Of a stretch of 14,389 nucleotides of DNA, positions 1-7,751 are shown one piece after another (positions within the stretch are counted from its first letter, which is position 1; each line of letters starts with the position of its first letter). Where the stretch lies: the NCBI GenBank assembly GCA_947371715.1, contig CANBQQ010000034.1:1-14389 (forward strand), read 5' to 3'. The translations under genes were made by a program, and so were the position numbers. The DNA comes from Flavipsychrobacter stenotrophus. GTDB taxonomy: Bacteria; Bacteroidota; Bacteroidia; Chitinophagales; Chitinophagaceae. The notes below the pieces were generated by a model, which was not told the DNA's origin, searched no databases, and saw nothing but the letters and a program-made list of their open reading frames with translations.

Positions 1-3000
1 CTACCAGTGCCTGGAGCATAAAGGCTAACAGATGCATATTCGCTGCTACCAGGACAAAGGTCTAACATACCACCAACTGTAACGTGAGGTAATGAAAGAA
101 TAGTCAGATCGTATGTAGTTGTAGAAGAGGTACCGCAAGCATTAGTAACGGTATAAGAGATCGTTGCATTACCCTCTGCATGACCGCCTACAAGGCCAGT
201 GTTTACATCAACTGTAGCTACTGACGTGTTAGAGCTAGACCACGTGCCTGTAATATCACCTGTTGACGCAAAATTGGTTGTTGTACCCTCACACAATTCA
301 TTGCCACCAAATACTGGAGCTATTGTACCAGCATTTGCTGCCGGACTAACAGTAACTGACTGCGTTGCAGTTGATTCGCCGCAACCAGTTGTAACTGTAT
401 ATGAAATTGTAGCATTTCCTGAAGCTACAGGAGTTACAACACCTGCATCGTCAACTAAAGCAACAGTTGTGTTGTCACTGCTCCAAGTACCACCGGTAAC
501 TGAAGAAGTAAGAGTGATTGAACCGCCTACACAGAGAGTGGAAGGCCCAGTAACAAGAGCAACACCACCTGAATAGATCTGCGCAACTTCGCTTGCAGTG
601 ATCGCACGGCTATAGATCGATATATCATCAATTTTAGCGTTAGCAAACCAGCCATTGTAGTCAGACCATTTACCAATGTGCAAATGATCCAGTACCGCCC
701 TGCTGAACGCAGACGTAATAGCACTGTGCAAATGACCATTAATATACATGGACGAAGTATTAGAAGCGGTGTCAAACGTCAACACCACATTGTACCATGA
801 ATCTGGCGTAACACCGTTTAATACGGTTGCGTCACCAGTAGCACCAGTTGTGGAACTAAAACCATCTACGGAATTAACACCTAAGAAGTTACCATAATAA
901 TCGCTGTAAAGACCAAAACCACGTCCGTCAGCCGAATTATACAATAAGTCAAGACCATACAGACCTGACAGATCAGTCATCTTACACCATGTAGATATGG
1001 TAAGTCCGGCAGTAGTATTCAAATCTATTGGTGTATTCAGCGCCACATCAACAACTTGACCAGAATAACCATTAAAATCATAGGCGCTATTCGCATTGCC
1101 AAATCTGTCGGTAGCATCGGTAGCACCATAGTTAACACCACTATTACCATTACCACTATAGTCATAAGCATTACCTGCAAAAGGATACCAAGCCACAAGA
1201 CCTGAAACCGGCATATAGCAAGGTACAGATGCAGGAACAGCAACCGTTAAAGCCATTGTATCGGTTGAAGTACCACAACCAGTTGTTACTGTGTAAGAAA
1301 TAGTTGCATGCCCCGGGGCAACAGTTGTAACGACACCTGATGCATTTACGTTTGCAACAGCAACGTTATCGCTGTTCCACGTACCACCATTAATGTTAGC
1401 AGACAAAATTGCTGAGTCACCTATATTAACTGATGAGGGACCTGAGATAGCAAGTGGCGCATTTGACGCAAACATTTGCGATATCTCTTCGGCCGAAAGC
1501 GCACGGCTATAGATCGATATATCATCAACTTTAGCGTTAGCAAACCAGCCATTGTAGTCAGACCATTTACCTATGTGCAAATGATCCAGTACCGCCCTGC
1601 TGAACGCAGACGTGATAGAACTGTGCAAATGACCATTAATATACATGGACGAAGTATTAGAAGCGGTGTCAAACGTCAACACCACATTGTACCATGAATC
1701 TGGCGTAACACCGTTTAATACGGTTACATCACCAGTAGCACCAGTTGTGGAACTAACACCATCTACGGAATTAACACCTAAGAAGTTACCATAATAATCG
1801 CTGTAAAGACCAAAACCACGTCCGTCAGCCGAATTATACAATAAGTCAAGACCATACAGACCTGACAGATCCGTCATCTTACACCATGTAGATATGGTAA
1901 GTCCGGCAGTTGCATTAAGATCTATTGGTGTATTCAGTGCCACATCAATTGACTGGCCTGAATAACCATTAAAATCGTAAGCACTATTGGCATTGCCAAA
2001 TCGATCAGTAGCGTCATTCGCTCCATAGTTAACACCATGATTACCGTTTCCGCTATAATCATTTGCATTGCCTGAAAAAGGATACCAGGCTACAAGGCCG
2101 GAAGTAGGCATGTAGCAAGGAACAGAAGCTACGATCGTGTCGCCACCGGTTACGGTAAACGCCATAGTAGCTACAGCCGTACCACAACCATTAGTAACGC
2201 TATAGCTTATAGTTGTGCTACCTGCAGCAACTGCAGAAACAACACCTGAAGCATCAACTGTTGCAATAGAAGCATCACTGCTGCTCCATGTGCCATCAAT
2301 CGCATAATCAATCAAAGATACCGATGTACCGGCAACAGCAGTATTGGTACCACTTATTGAACCTGCATCGGGTAATGGATTAACTGTGATAAATTTCGTA
2401 GCACTAGAAATGCCGCAAATGTTATTTACTGTATAAGTAACCGTAGTAGTACCCACTTCAACACCGTAAATAGTTCCTGAATAATCAGTAGATATTGCCG
2501 ATCCAGAAAAATACCAAAGTGGACCTTCTCCTGTACTTCCTTCCTGTGTCAAATAAAGAGAACTACCTACACAAACATTATCAGATCCTGTAAGCGTACC
2601 TGCATTAGCAGGTATAACAACGTCTATATTAGTCGTAGTACTAGCCGTTCCGCAATCGTTAGAAACGGTATAGGTTATTGTAGATGTACCCGATGAACCA
2701 ACATTACCTGAAATATTGCCGGAAGCATCGGTATTTACAAGACCGTTTGAAGCAGTCCAAGTACCACCTGTAACTGTTGATGACAAGGTTATTGAAGAAC
2801 CTGTGCATACAGTTGTAGGGCCAGATATTGTTCCTGCGTCTGGGGCAGGATTAACAGTAATAGATTGAGTAGCAACCGAAGCGGCACCCGATACTGAGTA
2901 AGAGATAGTAGCTGTACCTTCGGAAATAGCAGTTACATTACCGACAGTATTTACAGTTGCCACCGATGTATTGCTGCTGCTCCACGTGCCACCCGACACT

Positions 3001-3617
3001 GAAGCGGAAAATGCAGCACCTGTGCCTGCACATATTGTTGAAGTGCCACTAATACTTCCCCCGTCAGCGGCTATAAGAGCCGTATAATCCCTGCTGTCGC
3101 CTTCAATAAAACTGCCACATGGATTCATATCCGGGTACGCAGGGCCATCGCCTACATAGTCCAGTACGAAACGCATTCTATGCGTCCCCAATGTTGCGGA
3201 CTCAGGAACAGTTATATAAAAATTGCCGACAGGCCCATAACCTGGGTTGCCACCAACACTTTCTGAACTTTCAAATGTGCCGTCATCATTGTAATCTATC
3301 CACACCTGCATACTTTTGCCAGCGTAAGTAGAAGAGTACGCTGTAACCGGATATCCAGAATTTGTAAAGAAAGTAATTTGCTGAGCGGTATAGTCCAGAT
3401 ATCCCCCAACTGGCGGTACTGCCGGATCTGCAATTGATGTTCCGGCAGCACCAGTAACATACAAGCCTCCTATTACTACACCCTCTAATGATGAATAGTA
3501 AGGGTAAGCTACATAAGGGACGCAAGTTTGCCCCCGCGTGCTAAAACTGAATAATGAGAGCAGGCATACCCCCAGATACCCAACGCTTCTCGAAAATAAC
3601 CTTTTGTTCATACGCAT
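1..3617 (-). CDS. Giant secreted GEVED/Ig-like/LamG protein, C-terminus beyond window
   Basis: The reading frame is open without a stop from the ATG at 3617 to the window edge, giving 1205 codons. An alternative ATG lies two codons in, at 3611. Residues 1-30 form a signal peptide: basic start (MRMNKR), hydrophobic core, then TRGQ. About residues 60-180 resemble the GEVED domain of Bacteroidota surface proteins, with VWIDYNDDGTF, a TVPESATLGTHRMRF strand pair and a closing GDSRDYT in place of GEVEDY. Four bacterial Ig-like (Big_2-type) domains follow (about 183-495), each with a GGTWSSS...VATV pattern and a G-T-ATISYSV strand. Then come a LamG/concanavalin-like domain (about 499-715), an Ig-like domain, a second LamG (about 798-1014) and more Ig-like domains to the edge. 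The LamG copies begin with a VPCYMP...GLVAWYPF motif. Family knowledge suggests a surface adhesin or glycan-binding protein exported by Sec and the type IX system; the sorting domain would lie outside the window. The substrate is unknown. No clear Shine-Dalgarno site precedes the start, as is usual in this phylum. Confidence 0.9.
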   Translation of the reverse strand, partial: MRMNKRLFSRSVGYLGVCLLSLFSFSTRGQTCVPYVAYPYYSSLEGVVIGGLYVTGAAGTSIADPAVPPVGGYLDYTAQQITFFTNSGYPVTAYSSTYAGKSMQVWIDYNDDGTFESSESVGGNPGYGPVGNFYITVPESATLGTHRMRFVLDYVGDGPAYPDMNPCGSFIEGDSRDYTALIAADGGSISGTSTICAGTGAAFSASVSGGTWSSSNTSVATVNTVGNVTAISEGTATISYSVSGAASVATQSITVNPAPDAGTISGPTTVCTGSSITLSSTVTGGTWTASNGLVNTDASGNISGNVGSSGTSTITYTVSNDCGTASTTTNIDVVIPANAGTLTGSDNVCVGSSLYLTQEGSTGEGPLWYFSGSAISTDYSGTIYGVEVGTTTVTYTVNNICGISSATKFITVNPLPDAGSISGTNTAVAGTSVSLIDYAIDGTWSSSDASIATVDASGVVSAVAAGSTTISYSVTNGCGTAVATMAFTVTGGDTIVASVPCYMPTSGLVAWYPFSGNANDYSGNGNHGVNYGANDATDRFGNANSAYDFNGYSGQSIDVALNTPIDLNATAGLTISTWCKMTDLSGLYGLDLLYNSADGRGFGLYSDYYGNFLGVNSVDGVSSTTGATGDVTVLNGVTPDSWYNVVLTFDTASNTSSMYINGHLHSSITSAFSRAVLDHLHIGKWSDYNGWFANAKVDDISIYSRALSAEEISQMFASNAPLAISGPSSVNIGDSAILSANINGGTWNSDNVAVANVNASGVVTTVAPGHATISYTVTTGCGTSTDTMALTVAVPASVPCYMPVSGLVAWYPFAGNAYDYSGNGNSGVNYGATDATDRFGNANSAYDFNGYSGQVVDVALNTPIDLNTTAGLTISTWCKMTDLSGLYGLDLLYNSADGRGFGLYSDYYGNFLGVNSVDGFSSTTGATGDATVLNGVTPDSWYNVVLTFDTASNTSSMYINGHLHSAITSAFSRAVLDHLHIGKWSDYNGWFANAKIDDISIYSRAITASEVAQIYSGGVALVTGPSTLCVGGSITLTSSVTGGTWSSDNTTVALVDDAGVVTPVASGNATISYTVTTGCGESTATQSVTVSPAANAGTIAPVFGGNELCEGTTTNFASTGDITGTWSSSNTSVATVDVNTGLVGGHAEGNATISYTVTNACGTSSTTTYDLTILSLPHVTVGGMLDLCPGSSEYASVSLYAPGTG
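604..1040 (-). repeat. LamG module duplication, distal copy
   Basis: Core of the second LamG domain of the giant minus-strand protein. It aligns without gaps to 1501-1937 at a constant offset of 897 bp (299 codons). Counting by eye gives about 12 mismatches in 437 positions, roughly 97% identity. Similarity continues beyond both ends of the core but falls off. The repeat unit comprises one LamG and one Ig-like domain. Confidence 0.93.
1501..1937 (-). repeat. LamG module duplication, proximal copy
   Basis: Core of the first LamG domain, matching 604-1040 at an offset of 897 bp. The differences include both silent and replacement changes, for example SSITS in this copy against SAITS in the other. 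The reading frame is kept in both copies, so both are probably expressed as protein domains. Confidence 0.93.
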
Positions 3618-4005
3618 TTGTTTTTATAAACTGATTAAAAATGATGACTGTTTTGTACTATCTATTTGATTCAAAAAAACCCTTCTTACCTGCGTTCGGC
3701 TTATTTATGATTCGATTAAATACCCCTGCTAAAACATGCACAAAGCCTATAATGATCATCAATAAACACTGTATAGGTCTGAGCCTGAAACGCTCAACTG
3801 CCCTAAAAAATTCCTTTTATTCATGGAAATAGCAATCAGGCAATAAATTTAGCTTGCAGAAAAGCCCATATAGAAGGAATGACACAAACTAGTAGTTCGG
3901 GGGGTATGAACCAGTGAGTTTACGACACGTATGTAATATATTAATGGATAACGTCCATTAACGATCAATTAAAATCAATAAGAGTCCGGAGAATGGAAAT
4001 GGCGG
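3618..4005. other. Intergenic leader of the giant minus-strand gene
   Basis: This 388-bp gap lies between the kinase stop codon and the start of the giant LamG gene, so it should hold that gene's promoter and leader. It is AT-rich. I found no perfect TAnnTTTG element on the minus strand. The nearest resemblance is at 3741-3749, where the spacer is one base too long and no -33 TTG is properly placed. A 63-codon plus-strand frame at 3641-3832 has no coding look. The one clear structure is the inverted repeat at 3941-3961. Confidence 0.6.
3941..3961 (-). terminator. Perfect 8-bp inverted repeat downstream of the kinase gene
   Basis: The arms TTAATGGA and TCCATTAA pair perfectly around a 5-base loop, about 45 bp after the kinase stop codon. 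The position suits an operon terminator, but the minus strand has no good T-run after the stem. It could instead be an operator for the downstream adhesin gene. Confidence 0.35.
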
Positions 4006-6003
4006 CTAGATGATCTGTTTACGGCCAAGAAGATCTGTGAAATTAATAATGAACATGTTTTGAGCATGATCATATGTAAAAGTGCCACCTATCTGCCTGG
4101 CAAGGCTGAGCATAATAGTCATACCCATAGTAGTAGCTTTTTTAGGATCGTAACCAATTGGAAGACCGCTACCACTGTCTTTGTAAGTGAGTTTATACCC
4201 ACTACCTGCTGCGGACATCGTTATTGAAATACTCCCGTCTGTGGCGGGGAATGCATATTTAAAAGAGTTAATGAGCAATTCATTCAGAATAAGGCCCATT
4301 GGTACTGCGGTGTCAATATCCAGAATCGTTTCCGGAACCTGTTCATCAAGTGTGATAGTTTGTCCAGGAGATTTGAAAACAGTTACTACCTGTGTAAAAA
4401 GCTCTTTAATGAAATGAGCATACTCTATACCCGTTACATCCTCATGCTGATAAAGAAAGCGATGGATAAGAGAAATGGACTTTACTCTGGCGGCGCTTTC
4501 TGTCATTGTTCGCTTTGCAACTTTGTCTTCAGTATTCCCTGTTTGCAGATCGAGCAATGAAACAACCACCTGTAGATTATTCTTCACTCTGTGATGTATC
4601 TCTTTGATGAGTATGTCCTTTTCCTGCAACAATACTTCTTTCTGATTGGCCAACTTTGTTTTTTGTGCAGTAAGTTTTCGTTGACGATAAAAGTTCCAAC
4701 CTACTATTGACAAGATAACGATCAACAGACCGGTAACTGAGAAGAAGAACTTGCGTTCCAATGACTTCCTGTTGTCAGCCTCAATTTGTTTTTCTTTAAC
4801 CAGCAGTGCGCGCTCAGTTTCAATAGCAGCAATCTTTTCCTGATTATTTACTTTATCCATAGAGTCTTTGAGATCATTGTGCTTGCTGATCATTTCAAAG
4901 GCATTCTTATATTTGCCCTGCAGAGCATACGCTTTACCAAGATTTCGTAAGACATCTATAGCAACTTCCAGGTTGCCTAAGGTCATAAATATGGCCAATG
5001 CTTTTTCACTATTGGCAACGCTTAGTGCTAATGCTTCATCTTTGCTAGTCACACCATACCAGTTATTTTCTCCTAGCGAAATTGAATCTCTTACCAATAT
5101 GTAATATACTTCACCAAGTCCTGCCAGGTTCAATGCATAGCTATTTCCTGTGTTACCTTCTTCCTGGTATATTTTTATAGCTGCTTTGTTGCAAAAAATG
5201 GCTGAGTCGTATTTCTTCAAAGAGGTATAAACAGACCCGGTATTTCCCAGAACCCTGGCCTGCCCTGCATGTGATCCCAAAATTTTGTATAGTACAAATG
5301 CTCTGTTGTTGTAGTCAATCGCTTTCTGTTCATTGCCTACCGAATCCCACAGGTGATAACAATTAGCAATATTGGCCAATACCCGGGCTACTTCAAGGCT
5401 GTCTTTAAGCTCTACTGCAATCTTTAGAGATCTATTATAGTAATCAATGGCCGCGCCATACTTCTGCATCTCTTTGTATATAATACCTATATTACCAAGA
5501 TCAATCTCTATGGGACCTTTTTTGCCCATGCGCTCTGCAATATCCAAAGCTTTGAAATCGAATTCAAGAGCCTTAGCATAATTTCCCAACTCATCCTGCA
5601 TATTTCCCGCGTTGGAATAGGCGGTCTGTACATTAAAAGAGTCCCCTAACGGTTCAAATATCTTCCCTGATAACTCAAAATTTTCCGCGGCCGCTTTGAA
5701 GTCTGATAAATTTTCATAATTATAAGCCAGCGAAGTGTGCGCCAGACCAATACCGCGTACATATTTTAGCTGAGTAGCCAGCGTCATCATGTATTTTGCA
5801 TATAATAAGCCCTTGGCCGGATCAGTAAAGGAATACAAATGACACATCTGATATAACATTAGCACCTTGTCGGTGTCATTTTTCTTCCGAGGCAACTCCT
5901 TCAGCATCGAGTCTATTTGCTCTTTCTCATTTATCTTGGCACTGGCAGTGCCAACACCAATTAACAATACTAAGCAGCATAATCCAAACAAAATTCTTCG
6001 CAT
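4006..6003 (-). CDS. TPR-containing sensor histidine kinase (HisKA_2 type)
   Basis: A 665-residue membrane sensor kinase. Residues 1-22 are a signal peptide (hydrophobic LFGLCCLVLLIGVG then ASA). About 45-390 are tetratricopeptide repeats, with repeated patterns such as NYAKALEFDFKAL, KYGAAIDYYNRSLKIA and KYKNAFEM. About 390-415 form a charged helix, and about 419-439 one membrane span. The TPR array is therefore predicted to be periplasmic, sensing a protein, peptide or envelope signal. The cytoplasmic part has a coiled coil, the HisKA_2 dimerisation helix with EIHHRVKNNLQ at 468-478 (phospho-acceptor His470 or 471, by family alignment probably 471), and a GHKL ATPase domain. The N-box includes NELLINSFKYAF (Asn574, Asn579), the G1 box is D609-S-G-S-G613 and a G2-like segment is MGMTI (626-630). 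All core catalytic motifs look intact, and no receiver domain is attached. It starts 45 bp after the response regulator, so the two are probably co-transcribed partners. The ligand is unknown. Confidence 0.93.
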   Translation of the reverse strand: MRRILFGLCCLVLLIGVGTASAKINEKEQIDSMLKELPRKKNDTDKVLMLYQMCHLYSFTDPAKGLLYAKYMMTLATQLKYVRGIGLAHTSLAYNYENLSDFKAAAENFELSGKIFEPLGDSFNVQTAYSNAGNMQDELGNYAKALEFDFKALDIAERMGKKGPIEIDLGNIGIIYKEMQKYGAAIDYYNRSLKIAVELKDSLEVARVLANIANCYHLWDSVGNEQKAIDYNNRAFVLYKILGSHAGQARVLGNTGSVYTSLKKYDSAIFCNKAAIKIYQEEGNTGNSYALNLAGLGEVYYILVRDSISLGENNWYGVTSKDEALALSVANSEKALAIFMTLGNLEVAIDVLRNLGKAYALQGKYKNAFEMISKHNDLKDSMDKVNNQEKIAAIETERALLVKEKQIEADNRKSLERKFFFSVTGLLIVILSIVGWNFYRQRKLTAQKTKLANQKEVLLQEKDILIKEIHHRVKNNLQVVVSLLDLQTGNTEDKVAKRTMTESAARVKSISLIHRFLYQHEDVTGIEYAHFIKELFTQVVTVFKSPGQTITLDEQVPETILDIDTAVPMGLILNELLINSFKYAFPATDGSISITMSAAGSGYKLTYKDSGSGLPIGYDPKKATTMGMTIMLSLARQIGGTFTYDHAQNMFIINFTDLLGRKQII

Positions 6004-6048
6004 CTTATGATCTGATTAGCATTAAATTGAAGGTATGTAAAGAGTATA

Positions 6049-6780
6049 TTATCCCAATCTGAGAGAGTTCAGCAATTCTTCGCGATAAGCCTTGCCAATA
6101 GGCACCTCGTGCCCACCCACAATAAGTGTGTCTGTATTAATAGACTGGATATGGTTAAGATTAATAGCAAAGCTGCGATGTACGCGCATAATATGTTTGG
6201 AGCCAATTATATCCACATAATTCTGCATTGTTTCTCTCACCAACAGTTTTTTACCCTCTATATGTATGTATACATACTTCTTATCGCTCTCTATGAAAAT
6301 GATCTCATCGAGCTTAACTTTTATAAAGTTCTGGCCCTGCTTTATGAAAAGGGAATCATTAATAAAGTAGTTGCCTTTTTCTATGCTTGGTACCTTGGCT
6401 GTTATGGTGGAAAAATTGTGCAGGCATATTTCGATAGAAGTATAAAGTTCATCTTTATTAAATGGCTTCACCAGATAGGCCGGCGGACTTACCTTTTTTG
6501 CCCGTTCTACGGTTGCGGCATCAGAATTGGCCGTAAGAAATATAAATGGTATGTTGTAATTCTCTTTGATCTTCCATGCCAGGTCTATGCCATCACTACT
6601 GCCACTCAGTACTATATCGAGCAATAATATATCAGGCTTTTCCCGTTCTATCATAGCAAGGGCTTCGGTGTAATTAATAGCAGGGTCGGTTGTATCGTAC
6701 CCAAGTTCCGTTAATGCTTTGCGGATACTTAATGCTATCAGCATTTCATCTTCTACAATACCAACTTTGACAGGTTTCAT
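6049..6780 (-). CDS. LytTR-family response regulator
   Basis: A 243-residue two-component transcription regulator. The receiver domain (about 4-120) has the acidic pair Glu10-Asp11, phospho-acceptor Asp55 in ILLLDIVL, Thr83 and Lys105 in the YLVKPF motif, so it should be phosphorylatable. The LytTR DNA-binding domain (about 145-240) shows IIFIESDKKYVYIHI, LVRETMQNY, MRVHRSFAINLNHI and the closing VPIGKAYREELL. Known LytTR regulators bind imperfect direct repeats upstream of exopolysaccharide, adhesion or virulence genes. It is first in the operon, followed by the sensor kinase, its probable phosphodonor. The start follows directly on an in-frame TAG, so no longer form is possible. Targets are unknown; the adjacent adhesin genes and autoregulation are plausible. 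Confidence 0.95.
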   Translation of the reverse strand: MKPVKVGIVEDEMLIALSIRKALTELGYDTTDPAINYTEALAMIEREKPDILLLDIVLSGSSDGIDLAWKIKENYNIPFIFLTANSDAATVERAKKVSPPAYLVKPFNKDELYTSIEICLHNFSTITAKVPSIEKGNYFINDSLFIKQGQNFIKVKLDEIIFIESDKKYVYIHIEGKKLLVRETMQNYVDIIGSKHIMRVHRSFAINLNHIQSINTDTLIVGGHEVPIGKAYREELLNSLRLG

Positions 6781-7231
6781 CTAGTAGCAATGGTTAATGA
6801 GGAATACAAGTTAGCGTCAAATTTATTATTATTTTCTGAATAGTTTTTTTTAATTTAATTAAATATTCATGCTTCTTGTATGGGGATACAGATTGTTACA
6901 TATTAATAATATCATATCTAAAATTCATGATTTATTACTAATGGAATCTGACAAAATGCAGGCCTCATCGTCAAAACAAATACTTTAATCCAAATGGATA
7001 GAGAGATATTTATACGATAATAAATGCATAGCCAGGTAAACAAGGTAGGAGAAAATACTTTGTCAAGTTCTCATCGATAATGGTACCGCACTTCTTCCTT
7101 GTTCTGGATGTCTTGGTATGATCTGTGTACAAGTTGGGAAATGATCAAAAACAAATAGGCTGACTCATAATTGCAGGTTAGTCTCTTTTTAATGTTTCAC
7201 TCTGTGAGTACAGGTTATGGTACACTTGCTG
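6781..7231. other. AT-rich intergenic region upstream of the two-component operon
   Basis: It contains the candidate -7 element of the regulator operon near its left end and long A/T runs around 6820-6870. No open frame of convincing composition was found on either strand, and no RNA gene or clear hairpin was seen. Confidence 0.6.
6818..6825 (-). promoter_or_regulatory. Candidate -7 element of the regulator-kinase operon
   Basis: On the minus strand this reads TAAATTTG, an exact match to the Bacteroidota -7 consensus TAnnTTTG, 38 bp before the regulator's ATG. No good -33 TTG was found at the usual spacing, so the call is moderate. Confidence 0.42.
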
Positions 7232-7438
7232 TTATGTGTGTAAAGGATAAAGCCTCTGTACAGCTATGAGATAATTGAGATCGATGAAGGGCTGAATATT
7301 GGGGTGAGGCATCCCAGCCCATACACTGGCAACTCCTACAGTTGTATTGGGATTTACGATAGATGCATTTATTGTGCCCGGTAACTTTAGCATGTTCGTA
7401 GCAGTAGGAGTATAATTGAAAATAGATACCTGGGAGCC
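7232..7438 (-). pseudogene. C-terminal relic of a tail-collar (Mdp-like) gene
   Basis: A 68-codon frame ending in TAA has clear protein character and no start codon of its own. It begins GSQVSIFNYTP and ends NIQPFIDLNYLIAVQRLYP followed by LHT. The end fits the C-terminal signature of microcystin-dependent/tail-collar proteins (N-x-QP-x-x-x-LN-x-x-I-x-x-x-x-x-x-P), and the intact collar gene at 7752-8486 is on the same strand just upstream. An in-frame TGA lies at about 7445, four codons before the fragment, and no collar N-terminus (the CxGQ...YGGxGxTTFxLPxL core) occurs between here and the intact gene. This suggests a tandem paralogue whose 5' part was deleted or replaced. The family call is made from the motif by eye. 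Confidence 0.55.
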
Positions 7439-7694
7439 TATCCATCAATCTATGGCCGGCGAATAGCCCATCCGCGCTACACCGATAGAAACTATACAGG
7501 TGCTAATGCGACAGCTTGTGCGTAATAATTTTGTGCAGATAAACCGAGCCGAAGAAGTTCAGGTAAACCACATTGCCGAATTTTCTGGCCACGAATTGAA
7601 GACCAGGTATTAAACCATGTACCTCTCAGAGGGGTGCAATAAAGTACTCAGGCCTCGTATATTATGCCTGACTTAATTGTCGATCTCGCTTTAT
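7439..7694. other. Scrambled remnant region between the collar relic and terminator
   Basis: No intact gene. A plus-strand frame from about 7470 to 7617 (ending TAA, containing RNNFVQINRAEEVQVNHIAEF) has a balanced, protein-like composition but no usable start. Antisense frames over the same stretch also look partly open. It may be debris of the lost collar 5' end or of an inserted and decayed gene. I do not recognise a family. Confidence 0.3.
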
Positions 7695-7740
7695 AAAATA
7701 ATGAGGACACCCTTTTTTCGGTGCCCTCATTATTTTTTTA
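7695..7740. terminator. Strong bidirectional hairpin terminator
   Basis: AATAATGAGG pairs with CCTCATTATT, and inside it CACC pairs with GGTG, around an 8-base loop. The single A/C mismatch on the plus strand becomes a G-U pair in minus-strand RNA, giving a 15-bp stem that can be extended by A-T pairs. A run of seven T follows on the plus strand, and the minus-strand stem ends in TTATTTT. It lies about 12 bp after the collar gene stop and most likely ends that transcript. Confidence 0.88.
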
Positions 7741-7751
7741 CTTGTTGTTTA

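Noticed and set aside
199..576. 125-codon plus-strand frame
   Set aside because: Antisense shadow of Ig-like repeats in the minus-strand giant gene, whose frame is continuous across it.
604..1937. Insertion sequence copies
   Set aside because: The two near-identical blocks are in-frame LamG coding sequence with no terminal inverted repeats, target duplications or transposase.
3641..3832. 63-codon plus-strand frame in the intergenic region
   Set aside because: No ribosome site, no family resemblance and AT-rich chance composition. Only its intergenic position favoured it.
6109..6627. 172-codon plus-strand open frame
   Set aside because: It lies entirely antisense to the response regulator, whose receiver and LytTR motifs are unmistakable. 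Its Tyr/Ile/Lys-rich translation has no recognisable domain.
7215..7448. 77-codon minus-strand frame
   Set aside because: Its Cys/Ser/Tyr-rich translation looks random. The frame one base over gives the collar C-terminal signature and a much more natural protein.
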